From DATAOG01 sp963840925 (GTDB lineage Bacteria > Pseudomonadota > Alphaproteobacteria > Geminicoccales > Geminicoccaceae): a DNA stretch of 64,000 bases. Both the position numbers and the translations under genes were made by a program. The notes below the pieces were generated by a model. The model saw only the letters and a list, made by a program, of their open reading frames with translations. It did no database searches and was not told where the DNA came from. Shown one piece after another: positions 27,912 through 36,708 of the stretch (position 1 is the first letter of the stretch; every line of letters starts with the position of its first letter). The stretch is taken from NCBI GenBank assembly GCA_963840925.1, contig CAWJAY010000007.1, positions 26,580 through 90,579 on the forward strand, read 5' to 3'.

Positions 27912-29057
27912 ATGCGCAGCCCGATGAGCCAGCGCCCCGAGCCGCCGCCCGTGGCAGCGCCGGGCCGCCGGCGCGGGCGGCGTGTGCGCCGGCGCCGGCG
28001 CCACTGCGCGCGCTGCGCCTGGCCCGGCGGTGGCGCCGGCGCGCTGCTGGCGCTGTTGACCATCGCGACCTTCCTCTACCAGCCGCGCTACGAGGCGGTG
28101 GGCGCTCGGTCCTCGCCAACGCCGATTTCCGCGCCGGCTTCGAGGGTTGGCGAGACCGAGGGCCTGGTGACCCTCGACGAGACCGAGCTCGGCCATGCGA
28201 TGCTGCAGAACTGGGACCCCGCGCGCGCGGTGTTCCTGCGCCAGGCGGTCGCGCTGCCGGAGGGCCGCACGAGCCTGCGCCTGTCCGCCGACATCGCGGT
28301 CCGCCGGGTCGAGCGCGGCGCCGAGGACTGGCAGACCGCGCGGGTCTATCTCGTGCAGCAGACCGCCGAGGGCGCCAGCTCTGGCACGCAGGCGACCGCG
28401 CTCGCCAACCTGATCGGCACCACCGCGCGCCAGCACTTCGAGGCCGTGTTCGAGGTCCCGGGCACGGTCCCGCGGTGATCCTCGGGATCGAGCTGCCGTT
28501 CGCCGTCGGCCGCATGGAGATCGCCAATCTCGAGCTCGAGATCGTCGACGAGCGCCCGCTGTTCCGCCTGCTCGCGACCGTGCTGGTGTGCCGGCTGGAG
28601 CCTGCTCGGCTTCTGGGTCGGTCCACCAGGTCTATCGCGGCATCCGCTCGCCGACGGTCCGCGGCTGGCTGCTGGCGACGCTCGCCATGCTGATGCTCGG
28701 GCTGTTCATGCCGGCGCTCTAGCGCCAGGCGCTGATCGACGCGCTGGCGGCGGCTTCGGCCTGCGATCTGCCCGATCCCGACGCCTTCGGCCACGCGCTG
28801 GTGTTCGGCCTGCTGGCGCTGCTGGTGCGGATCGGCCGGCCGCGCGACCCGCTCCTGGTGCATCTCTCCTGCTGGCTTCTGGTCGGCGCGCTGAGCCGAG
28901 GTCATGCAGCTGTTCACGCCCGACCGCGCGCCCGAGAGCCGGCGACTGGCTGGCCGACGCGACCGGCATCGCGCGGGCCTGGCGCTGGCCGAGAGCGGGC
29001 CTGCTGATCCAGCGGCGCATCGAGCGCGCCAGGAATGCGACCCGCCCGCCACCCTGA
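27912..29057 (+). pseudogene. Membrane protein with luminal beta domain and VanZ-like tail, frameshifted
   Basis: Fragments in several frames join into one protein: an N-terminal membrane segment (ALLTIATFLYQPRYEAV), a jelly-roll-like domain beginning NADFRAGFEGW and running through TEGLVTLDETELGHAMLQNW and VFLRQAVALPEGRTSLRLS, a second membrane region, and a VanZ-like end (GHALVFGLLALLVRIGRP, then SEVMQLFTPDRAPES and DWLADATGIALGLALAES). At least five indels and an in-frame TAG near 28721 interrupt it. VanZ-like proteins are small polytopic membrane proteins of poorly known role. The start codon is uncertain (27860, 27912 or 27924). Confidence 0.55.
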
Positions 29058-29191
29058 AAGCTTGGGCCGGGCGATTGAACACGGCGGTCCCGCCCGGCAC
29101 GGCGGGCAACGAAACCTGGCGCCCTCGGCCCTAAATTCTTGCTTAGCGGCCGTGATCGGCCTAAATTCTCAGCTGCGGACTGTGGGGGAGA

Positions 29192-29875
29192 ATGACGCTC
29201 AAGCACCTTCTGCCGATGCTTGCGGCGGCGCTGTTTGCGCTGGCGCCGGCGCTCGCGCGGGCCGACGATGCCGGCGCCTACACCTTCACGGTGCTCAAGG
29301 ACGGCAATCCGGTCGGTCATCACCGCTTCGTCTTCGATCGCGAGGGCGATCGCCTCGACATCAAGGTGGCGACCGAGATCGAGATCAAGCTCGCGATGAT
29401 CCCGATCTACACCTTCGAGTACCAGGCCCATGAGCAGTGGCAGGACGGCCGCGTGGTCCAGGTCGACGCCACGACCAACGACAACGGCGAAAAGCTCGCC
29501 ATCACCGTCCGACCCGATGGCCCGGGCTACGTCCGCACCGTCAACGGCCGGGTCGACCGGTTCGACGAATCCAAGCGCATGCTCGCGGTCTGGAACAAAG
29601 AAACGCTCAAGCACCACGACTTCTTCTCGGTGGTCGAAGATGAGACGTTGAAGCTCTCGTTCCATCTGGTCGGGCCGGAGAAGCTGACGCTCGATGGCAA
29701 GGAGATCGACGTCGATCACTACAGCATGATCGGCGACGAGGAGCGCGAGCTGTGGTTCGACCGCGCCGGCCAGATCGTCAAGGTCGAATTCCGGCGTATG
29801 GGCGCCGACATCGCCTACGTCCGCGACCAGCTCAAGCCGCTCGAGCCGGAGGCGGTCTGCGCCAAATCGTGCTGA
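29192..29875 (+). CDS. Secreted DUF6134-like protein
   Basis: 227 residues. Signal peptide with a hydrophobic core (LLPMLAAALFALAPALARAD) at the start; GGGGGAGA-like purines precede the ATG. The rest is beta-rich: YTFTVLKDGNPVGHHRFVF, IYTFEYQAHEQWQDGRVVQ and ELWFDRAGQIVKVEFRRMG. This pattern of repeated beta pairs is that of the DUF6134 family, periplasmic proteins of unknown function. No catalytic motif is seen. Confidence 0.7.
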   Translation: MTLKHLLPMLAAALFALAPALARADDAGAYTFTVLKDGNPVGHHRFVFDREGDRLDIKVATEIEIKLAMIPIYTFEYQAHEQWQDGRVVQVDATTNDNGEKLAITVRPDGPGYVRTVNGRVDRFDESKRMLAVWNKETLKHHDFFSVVEDETLKLSFHLVGPEKLTLDGKEIDVDHYSMIGDEERELWFDRAGQIVKVEFRRMGADIAYVRDQLKPLEPEAVCAKSC

Positions 29876-29896
29876 CCGGCGTCAGCCCCAATTCCG

Positions 29897-31288
29897 TCAG
29901 CGCTTGGTCACGTTCGCCCGCGTCACGTCGACCGCGGGCCCGCGGAGGATCCCGAAGGCGACGGGCTGAAAGCGGTCGCGCGTGAACGTGTAGGTGATCG
30001 CGAACGGGCCGTAGGTCACCTGCTGGGCTCCCCGGCCGCACGCATAGCTCTGGCGGCAGCTGACCAAGCAGGGGCCGGTGCCGGTGCCGAGCAGGCTCAC
30101 GCCGGCCGGCCGGCCGGCGCCATCGGCGACGAAGTGAAAGTCCGGAAAGCTGTTCCTGGCGGTTGCGGCCGGCGGGCTCCAGGGCACGGTCAGGCCGATC
30201 GCGAGCGTCCTGGGCCCGGGCGGGGTCCCGACCACGAACTCGGGCGCATGGCCCGTGGTGCAGAGGTTCTGGGCATTCCTGATGCCGCAGCTGTTGACCC
30301 CAAGGGCGAGCGTCTCGCTGATCCGGGCGCCCTGCCAGCTGCGGCTGGCCGGGCGCGCCTCCATCACCGCGACGATGCCGCCGCCGGTCCGGCCGCCGCG
30401 GCCGAACCATTGCTCATCGAGCAGGCGGCGCTGATCGGAGATGCCGGCGACGACCAGCGCTTCCGGGCAGCTCGGATCGGGCTGGCTGGCGGGGCAGTAG
30501 AGCGAGATCGCCTGCACGACCCGCTGGTCCTGGCGGGCGAAGTTGCTCGAGACGCCGAGCGAGAAGGCCGACACCGCGCCGTTCGGCCGGCAGGTGATCG
30601 GCGCGGTCGTCGTGTTGCGGGTCACGTTCGGCGGCACGTAGCCCCGGTCGAGGCTGCCCTCGGGATGCAGCCAGTCGCCCTCGGCGCGGGCGACCCGGAA
30701 GAAGCCCTGCGCATCCGGGCCCGAGGTCAGGCGCGCGCACTCGATCTCGAGGTCGGCGGTGTAGTCGAAGCGCGTGAACGCCACGACCCGGGCGCGAAAG
30801 CTCGCGACCGCGGCATGGCCCGGGCAGATCATCGGCCGGTGGGGATCGCCGCCCGCGGGATTGCCGGCGGCCGGCCCGGCGCGCGATCCGGTCCACTGGC
30901 AGCCGCCCGCCGTGCAGGTCGGCCGGGCGCAGGCGATCTGGATGTAGTCGAGGACGTCGCCGCGGCGGATCTGGACGCCGACGATCGCCTCGCCCCGGCC
31001 GCAGCGCAGCGTCGGCAGGTCGTAGTCGATGCCGAGGCCGATGCCGCCCGCCTGGCCGCCGCGCCTGGCCGCGCTGTCGACCTCGCCGGGCCCGGGATCC
31101 GAGTGGCGCGGCTGGACGAAGCTCGTGGCGGAGGTCAGCAGCACGCTCGCGGCCACGACCAGGGTCAAACCGGCCATCCGGGCAAGGCGCCTTGGAGCGG
31201 GCGGTGCCGGATCGGGTCTGCGCCTCGGGCGGAGCGGCGGCAGGGGTCGGGCCACCGGTAGCTCCTCCGATCGCGGCCGCTTTGCCAC
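29897..31288 (-). CDS. Secreted protein with VMO/jacalin-like beta repeats
   Basis: 463 residues with an Arg/Pro-rich N-terminus and one membrane/signal segment (MAGLTLVVAASVLLTSATS, near residues 38-56). The exported part has a recurring pattern of Cys, hydrophobic strands and G-x-x-I-x-x-I-x-x-x-C: LRCGRGEAIVGVQIRRGD followed by LDYIQIACA, and again ITCRPNGAVSAFSLGVSS followed by VQAISLYC. About 12 cysteines suggest disulfides. This resembles beta-prism (VMO-I/jacalin-like) surface domains that bind sugars; the assignment is by eye. It ends 21 bp after the convergent DUF6134-like gene. Confidence 0.55.
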   Translation of the reverse strand: MAKRPRSEELPVARPLPPLRPRRRPDPAPPAPRRLARMAGLTLVVAASVLLTSATSFVQPRHSDPGPGEVDSAARRGGQAGGIGLGIDYDLPTLRCGRGEAIVGVQIRRGDVLDYIQIACARPTCTAGGCQWTGSRAGPAAGNPAGGDPHRPMICPGHAAVASFRARVVAFTRFDYTADLEIECARLTSGPDAQGFFRVARAEGDWLHPEGSLDRGYVPPNVTRNTTTAPITCRPNGAVSAFSLGVSSNFARQDQRVVQAISLYCPASQPDPSCPEALVVAGISDQRRLLDEQWFGRGGRTGGGIVAVMEARPASRSWQGARISETLALGVNSCGIRNAQNLCTTGHAPEFVVGTPPGPRTLAIGLTVPWSPPAATARNSFPDFHFVADGAGRPAGVSLLGTGTGPCLVSCRQSYACGRGAQQVTYGPFAITYTFTRDRFQPVAFGILRGPAVDVTRANVTKR

Positions 31289-31382
31289 CTTGTCCTCGGG
31301 CGCGCCTGCCTGGATGATCCGGGCCGGGGATGCAAGGCCCGGCGACCGGCTGACCGCGTCGCGGGCTAAAGGGAGGCATCGG

Positions 31383-32252
31383 ATGCCGAGAAGTCAATCG
31401 CGCGATCGAGCTGCTGAGCGCCGGGCAGCCGGTCTATTCGAACGTGGTGACCGAGCTGGACTACGAGCGCGGGCGCGCGGAAGCCCGGACCTGGGCGGAC
31501 TATCTCACAGTCGATCTGGAGCATCATCCGTTCGTGCCGGCAACGCTGCACGCGTTCATGCGGGGCCTGGTCGACGGCGGGCCGACCCGGAGCGGCCACG
31601 TGACGCCAGCGGTGATCGTGACGCTGCCCTGCGATGGCACCGACGAGGGGACGGTGCGCGCCAACAGCTGGATGATCAAGCAGACGCTCGCGGCGGGCGT
31701 GCACGGCCTGCTGCTCTGCCACGCCGAGACCCCGGCCGCGGTCAAGGCGTTCGTCGAGGCGGCGCGCTATCCGTTCCAGAGCACGGGCGTCGGCCGTGGG
31801 CTGGATCAGGGCCGGCGCGGCGCCGGCGGCCAGGCGCTGGCGGCGCCGATCTGGGGGCTCGGGCCGGACGCTTACCTGGACCGGGCGGATGTCTGGCCGC
31901 TCAATCCTGCGGGCGAGCTGATGCTCGGGCTCAAGGTCGAGAACCGGCGCGCGCTCGACAACGCGGAGGCGAGCCTGGCGGTGCCGGGGATCGCGTTCGC
32001 CGAATGGGGGCCGGGCGACATGGGCATGGCGTTCGGCCACAAGGATGCGCACGATCCGCCCTATGCGCCCGAGATGGCGGCGGCGCGGGCGCGGGTCAAA
32101 GCCGCCTGCGACCGGGCGGGGGTCGCGTTTTTGGACATGGTCCGGCCCGACGACGTGGTGGCGAAGCTGGAAGAGGCGTCCGGCTCGGCGCCGCGACGCC
32201 CGAGGCCGCCGAGATCGGCCGCCGGCATACCCGGCGCGCGGGGCCTGGGTGA
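31383..32252 (+). CDS. HpcH/HpaI-family aldolase (two frameshifts)
   Basis: Class II metal-dependent aldolase family that cleaves or forms 4-hydroxy-2-oxo acids with pyruvate. Blocks: NRAIELLSAGQPVYSN, TWADYLTVDLEHHPF, MRGLVDGGPTRSGH, GVHGLLLCHAETPAAVKAF, PIWGLGPDAYL and GIAFAEWGPGDMGMAFG (metal and pyruvate site). GGGAGG at 31371-31376 marks ATG 31383, but one extra A at 31391-31392 is needed to read MPRVNRAIELL, and one missing G near 32176 restores the C-terminus (RLGAATPEAAEIGRRH). Repaired length about 289 residues. It precedes the SDR gene by 74 bp, perhaps in one catabolic operon. Confidence 0.8.
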   Translation: MPRSQSRDRAAERRAAGLFERGDRAGLRARARGSPDLGGLSHSRSGASSVRAGNAARVHAGPGRRRADPERPRDASGDRDAALRWHRRGDGARQQLDDQADARGGRARPAALPRRDPGRGQGVRRGGALSVPEHGRRPWAGSGPARRRRPGAGGADLGARAGRLPGPGGCLAAQSCGRADARAQGREPARARQRGGEPGGAGDRVRRMGAGRHGHGVRPQGCARSALCARDGGGAGAGQSRLRPGGGRVFGHGPARRRGGEAGRGVRLGAATPEAAEIGRRHTRRAGPG

Positions 32253-32326
32253 CGGGCGGCCCGGCTTGTCAAGCCTGCGGCGATCCTGTTGCTTGCTGCG
32301 GCACGTCAGCCTTGTTGGAGGGGAAA

Positions 32327-33016
32327 ATGGCCGGGACTGCGTTGATCGTCGGGGTGGGCGATGGCATCAGCGCCTCGTTCGCGCGGCTCTTGGCACGGGA
32401 CGGCTTCAAGGTCGGGCTCGCCGCCCGCCGGCCCGACCGGATCGAGCCGCTGCGGGCCGAGGTCGACGGCTTCGCGTTTGCCTGCGACGTGACCGAGGTG
32501 GCTCAGGTCGAGCGCCTGTTCGCGGAGGCGGACGCCAGGCTCGGCGCGCTCGAGGTCGTGCACTACAACCCGAGCTACCGGGTCCAGGGGGCGCTGATCG
32601 ACCTCGACCCCGAGGAGGTCCGGAGAACGCTGATGGTCACCGCCTGGGGCGGTTTTCTGGTAGCGCAGCAGGCGGCACGGCGCATGCTGCAGCAGGGTCG
32701 GGGGGCGATCCTGTTCACCGGCGCCTCGGCCAGCGTCAAGGGCTATGCCCGCTCGGCGCCGTTCGCGATGGGCAAGTTCGCGCTCCGGGGCCTGGCCCAG
32801 AGCATGGCGCGCGAACTCGCGCCCAGCAACATCCACGTTGCCCATTTCGTGATCGACGGTGGGGTCAGGAGCGCCCGGCGCCCGGAGGCCGCCGACTGCT
32901 CCGACAGCATGCTCGATCCGGACGCGATTGCGCAGAGCTATCTCGCGGTGCTGAAGCAGCCGCGCAGCGCCTGGAGCTGGGAGGTCGAGCTCCGCCCGTG
33001 GCTCGAGAGTTTCTGA
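32327..33016 (+). CDS. SDR-family protein lacking the catalytic tyrosine
   Basis: 229 residues with a short-chain dehydrogenase layout: TALIVGVGDGISASFARLLA as nucleotide-binding start (residues 4-23), ACDVTEV, a strand and loop VHYNPSYRVQG in place of the usual NNAG, and the active-site helix VKGYARSAPFAMGKFALRG. In the YxxxK position the residues are FAMGK, so the catalytic Tyr is Phe; the Ser is in GASAS. GGAGGGG lies 4 bp before ATG 32327. The Lys is kept, so NAD(P) may still bind; classical reductase activity is doubtful. It is 2 bp upstream of the CinA-type gene. Confidence 0.85.
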   Translation: MAGTALIVGVGDGISASFARLLARDGFKVGLAARRPDRIEPLRAEVDGFAFACDVTEVAQVERLFAEADARLGALEVVHYNPSYRVQGALIDLDPEEVRRTLMVTAWGGFLVAQQAARRMLQQGRGAILFTGASASVKGYARSAPFAMGKFALRGLAQSMARELAPSNIHVAHFVIDGGVRSARRPEAADCSDSMLDPDAIAQSYLAVLKQPRSAWSWEVELRPWLESF

Positions 33017-33017
33017 G

Positions 33018-33506
33018 ATGGCAAAAACGCTCGCGACGATGGGCGAGGCGGTGGGCGCATTGCTGAAGGCGCGCGGCGAGACGGTCGCGGTCGCGAAATC
33101 CTCGACCGGCGGGCTGATCGCCGCGGCGCTGCTGGCGGTGCCGGGCGCGTCGGCGTACTTCGTCGGCGGCGGCGTGATCTATACCCACCAGGCCCGGGAA
33201 GTGCTGCTCGAGGAGGACCTCGCCCGTCATCCCGGTATGCGCCCCAGCACCGAGGCCTACGCGCTGCTCGAGGCGCGCTCGATCCGCGAGCGCCTGGGCA
33301 CGACCTGGGGGCTCGGCGAGACCGGCGCCACCGGCCCTTCCGGCAACCGCTACGGCGATGCCGCCGGCCACAGCTGCATCGCCGTCGCCGGCCCGCAGAC
33401 CCGCAGCCTGACGATCGAGACCAGCCAGTCCGACCGCGAGGCCAACATGTGGCGCTTCGCCGAGGAGGCGCTGAAGCTGCTCGAGACGGTTCTCCGCGGC
33501 GGCTAG
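33018..33506 (+). CDS. CinA C-terminal-type nicotinamide-nucleotide amidase
   Basis: 162 residues, a stand-alone CinA C-terminal domain. Conserved blocks VAKSSTGGLIAAALLAVPGASAYFVGGG (in parts) and LGETGATGPSGNRYGDAAGH match the PncC family, which deamidates nicotinamide mononucleotide to nicotinate mononucleotide. The first motif reads KSSTGG where the family usually has ESxTGG, so the Glu is a Lys here, which may mark a divergent subgroup. It starts 1 bp after the SDR stop. Normal coding sequence ends here: poly-G tracts begin 15 bp after the stop. Confidence 0.82.
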   Translation: MAKTLATMGEAVGALLKARGETVAVAKSSTGGLIAAALLAVPGASAYFVGGGVIYTHQAREVLLEEDLARHPGMRPSTEAYALLEARSIRERLGTTWGLGETGATGPSGNRYGDAAGHSCIAVAGPQTRSLTIETSQSDREANMWRFAEEALKLLETVLRGG

Positions 33507-33515
33507 CGCCACGTC

Positions 33516-33670
33516 GGGGAGGGGGGGGGGGGGGGGGTGGGGGTGGGAGGTGCGGGGCGGGGGTGGCGGGGAGGGGGGGGGGGGGGGAGGTGGGGAAGGC
33601 GGGGAAGCGCGGGGGGGTGAGTGGAGGCGCGGGGGTGACGGGTGGCGGCGGAGGGGGGTGGGGGGTAGTG
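33516..33670 (+). repeat. G-rich low-complexity tract with poly-G runs
   Basis: Runs of 17 G (33521-33537) and 15 G (33573-33587) in a stretch almost free of C. On the plus strand it could form G-quadruplexes; equally it has the look of a failing sequence read. Confidence 0.85.
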
Positions 33671-34397
33671 GAGGACGCGTGGATCGCCGGCGGACGGGGC
33701 TCGACCCGGTGAGGAGCGGATGAACGCGGTGCGGTGCGCGCAGCCTGGCGAGACGCGCGTCGAGCACGTCAGCGCGCGAACAAGGTCGTGGTGCATGGCG
33801 GATGTAATCGTGCGTACGTGCGGCGGGTGAGCGGAACCGGCTGGGCGGCAGCGCCTGGACTGGGACCCGTCGACCGACAGAACGAGGCGTGCGCCGGCGG
33901 AGGGAAGAGGCCGACCACGTCGCGCACGGCCGCGAACGCCGGACGGTGGACAGCTGAAGCGCCGCACCCGGTGCGGCGGAGGCGCGCGCCCAGACCGCGC
34001 ACCGAGCGCACGAACGCCGCTGGCGCCGCACGCGCGGCCGGACCATGGGCGTCGTGGCGGGCGGACGCCCAGCGTCAGCGCGACCACACGCCAACGCGCT
34101 GCGGTGGCAAGGGCGGCACCCCGGGCGCGGGCGTCGCGCACCAGCCGGCCACGCCCGCGCATGAACCGCCCTGCAGCGCCAGACGCAGGGCTGGACACTC
34201 GGCGCGGCGCATGACCCGCCGTGCCGCCGCCGCGCGTGCAGGAGACCGCGCCGCAGAAGCTGCGGGCGCCGACCGCACACGCAGCGGACGGTCGCAGCGC
34301 TACTCGAGCGACTGCGCAGGCAACATACAGCATAATATGGGAATTAGAGGGAATAGGGAGGAGTAAGGGAGGAGGATCTAGCTGCAAGGGTACGCTC

Positions 34398-34782
34398 GTG
34401 ACGCGCTACATCTTCGAGGTCGTTGTCGAGCCGGACGACGACGCGTGGTACGCCCACGCGCCCGCGCTGGTTCAACAGGGCGGCGCCACTTGGAGCGCAG
34501 CCGTGAGGAAGCGCTCGCGAACCTCGAGGAGGTGATCAGGATGGTGGTCGCGAGCATGATCGAGCATGGCAAGCCGGTGCCGGAAGAGGCTAGCCGATGC
34601 CCGCGCACCTTCTCGGGGGGGTGTAGTGGAGGGTGAGAATAAGATGGAAGCTGTGTAAATTGATAAATATCATACAATTTGAGTGATCTGGGAGATGGTG
34701 ATTTGTTGGAAGCACCGGAAGAGGCTGCCGATTGCCCGCGCTACCTGAGGAAACGCAGAAGTGGGTCGCCATCACCGTGTGA
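34398..34782 (+). pseudogene. HicB-family antitoxin remnant
   Basis: From GTG 34398 the frame reads MTRYIFEVVVEPDDDAWYAH followed by APALVQQGGATW, and after a one-base loss near 34495, RSREEALANLEEVIRMVV and ASMIEHGKPVPEEA. This is the HicB/UPF0150 partial RNase H-like antitoxin fold. At about 34610 it breaks into AT-rich sequence, then a second copy of the PEEA region begins at 34713 and leads to ETQKWVAITV and a stop at 34782. No intact HicA toxin is found beside it; a short frame just downstream (from 34791) does not resemble one. Confidence 0.6.
34579..34746. repeat. Imperfect ~33-bp direct repeat within the HicB remnant
   Basis: CCGGAAGAGGCT...CCCGCGC...ACCT occurs at 34579-34610 and again at 34713-34746, about 134 bp apart, flanking roughly 100 bp of AT-rich sequence. 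Confidence 0.6.
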
Positions 34783-35264
34783 CGGCGGGCCATGACTACT
34801 TGACGATGCGGTGAGATCTGCTGTAAAGGATATCTTTGCGTCAGTGTACAATTCGAAAACCTACATCAGGCAGGTCTCTGCTTTGAGTGAGTTCATAATA
34901 TACAGGTGACAGGAGATGGCTAGTGCGATGTTCATAAAACTGATAACGCGTAGCTTTGAGCTCCTTCATTTTATATTTCTGTCCTCGTGGATGTCGCTGG
35001 TTATAATGCCCGATGGCTGCGTGACAGTCAAAGCGAAAGAGGCATTATGCTGTCTGCATCGTTCTTTTTTTCGAGATGAGCGATTACGATACGAACACCC
35101 ACGAACTTTCCACAAAGAGAACAGTGACGGTCGCACCAAAGCACCGCTGTGATTGTCCTCCGGCGGGCTCATACTACGGCGGGGCATGACCGGTTCACCA
35201 ACCGCGAACTCGTCAGCGCAGGCCCTGCGATGCCCGGACAGGCAGGTCACCAGCGAGCTTCGGC

Positions 35265-36569
35265 TCACACCCGGGTTTGGAGGTCGCCCTCGGCGGAGAA
35301 CTGGATGGGTGCCGGGTCGGAGAGGCGCTTGGCGTCCTTGCGGCCTTCGAGGTCGGGGAGCAGAGCGGGGGAAACCAGGATCTCGTTGAGGTAGAGCGTG
35401 GAGCGGATCTGGCAGAGGCGGGCGTTTTCGAAGTCGGCCCGCCAGCAGGTCGCGACCATCGCCTTGAGCACGGTGCGGTCGTCCTTGAGCACGGCCGGGA
35501 TCCGGGCGCCCTCGGTGCCGGCGGCGGTGATCGAGTTCATGTACATCGGCAACAGATCGATGTGGTTCACGACCTTGCGGGTCGTGTAGTCGGCGTTGCC
35601 GAGCCCGACCGCGTTGCCATAGGAGTCTTCGGTCACGCCGAGCACGGCGAGCTTGTTGACGAACGGCCGGGCGGGATCGGGGACGCTGCGGATGCCGGTC
35701 CGGCCGACCACCGCGGGGTCCATGCCGGAGCCGCTGATCTCCTTGCCGATCCACTCGACCACGAGGCCGTCGATGCGCTCGAACGGCAGCCGCGCGATCA
35801 GCGATTTCGCCTGTTTCAGCAGGCGCTCGTCGGTCGCGGCGAAGTCGTGCGGCTCGACGCCCTCGACCACGACCAGCTGCTTGTCGGCGTTCTCGACCAG
35901 CGCGATACCGTAGGCGATCGGGGAATGCTCGATCGCGATCCTGGCGAGCGCCGGCAGGACCTCGGTGTAGCCGCGCGGGCCCAGGCGATGGACGTTCTGG
36001 GCGCCCGCCTGCTTGCCCAGGCCGACCGCGATCAGCTTGGTGAGCCCGCTCTCGACTGGCCGGTCGAAGCTCGTGTGCGACTTGACCCGGTTGATGCAGA
36101 GCACCGCGTCGGCCTCGGCGGCATTCCGGTCGAAGCGGCAGGGGATGCCGTGCAGCGTCGCGCCGTATTCGACCGTTTCCATCGTCGCGCGGATCGGGGC
36201 GCCGACGGTCGCTTCGGTCACGCCGAGGTGGGCGAGCACGCCTGCCTGGCCCTCGGCGGTGGCGCCGCCGTGGCTGCCCATCGCCGGCACGATGAACGGC
36301 TCGAAGCCGCGCTGCTTCAGGTACCGGACCGCGGCCGCGACGACCTTCGGGATGTCGGCGATGCCGCGGCTGCCGACCGCGACCGCGACGCTGGCACCCC
36401 GGCGCAGCTCCTCGAACCGGCGGGATCTTGCGAGCGCCTCGTCGACCGCCGCGGCGAGATCGGCGACCGGCGCGCTCTTCGGGTGCTCGAGGCGGACCCG
36501 CAGCATCGGCGGCAGCGGCACGTCGGCAAGGTGAGGCAGGTCGACCACCGGAAAGGTCGGGCTATGCAT
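35265..36569 (-). CDS. LarA-like (DUF2088) nickel-pincer enzyme paralogue
   Basis: 434 residues of the broad LarA superfamily but not classical LarA. VPAMGSHGGATAEGQ carries a His like that of the LarA GLHRP loop, RVKSHTSFDRPVESGLTKLIAVGLGKQAG holds (in pieces) a His and Lys in the places where LarA has its nickel ligand and cofactor-binding Lys, and QNVHRLG supplies a second His. It could be a racemase or epimerase for a hydroxy acid other than lactate. AGGAGG is 8 bp before ATG 36569. Divergent from, and 139 bp away from, the larACEB operon, whose products would make its cofactor. Confidence 0.75.
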   Translation of the reverse strand: MHSPTFPVVDLPHLADVPLPPMLRVRLEHPKSAPVADLAAAVDEALARSRRFEELRRGASVAVAVGSRGIADIPKVVAAAVRYLKQRGFEPFIVPAMGSHGGATAEGQAGVLAHLGVTEATVGAPIRATMETVEYGATLHGIPCRFDRNAAEADAVLCINRVKSHTSFDRPVESGLTKLIAVGLGKQAGAQNVHRLGPRGYTEVLPALARIAIEHSPIAYGIALVENADKQLVVVEGVEPHDFAATDERLLKQAKSLIARLPFERIDGLVVEWIGKEISGSGMDPAVVGRTGIRSVPDPARPFVNKLAVLGVTEDSYGNAVGLGNADYTTRKVVNHIDLLPMYMNSITAAGTEGARIPAVLKDDRTVLKAMVATCWRADFENARLCQIRSTLYLNEILVSPALLPDLEGRKDAKRLSDPAPIQFSAEGDLQTRV

Positions 36570-36708
36570 CCCTCGAGCCTCCTAAAGGCTGGCGTTTGGC
36601 AATTCCTAGCACTGGTGTAGGCTCCAGGACAGCCTAGATGTGGGGAGCGCCTTCGATATGGTGGCCGGCGATAGGGTGGCCGGGCGCGCCGGGCGCGAGG
36701 TTGAGGAC

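Larger units (their letters stand above)
33507..35264. other. Anomalous 1.76-kb block without normal genes
   Basis: Composition changes abruptly several times. 33516-33670 is nearly pure G with some T/A; 33680-34320 is GC-rich yet shows no codon periodicity or protein-like frame on either strand; 34320-34800 holds a broken HicB remnant; 34800-35160 is AT-rich (long runs such as TTTTATATTT and TTTTTTT) and unlike the rest of the window; normal GC returns by 35160. No transposase, integrase, tRNA or clean terminal repeat is visible. Either an eroded mobile or foreign segment, or a poorly sequenced join. Confidence 0.7.

Noticed and set aside
33503..34387. Long minus-strand frame across the poly-G region (Pro-rich product)
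   Set aside because: Product is low-complexity from the C/G runs and has no protein-like pattern.
34916..35152. 78-codon frame in the AT-rich part of the anomalous block
   Set aside because: No ribosome site that fits, no family resemblance, and the surrounding sequence is suspect.
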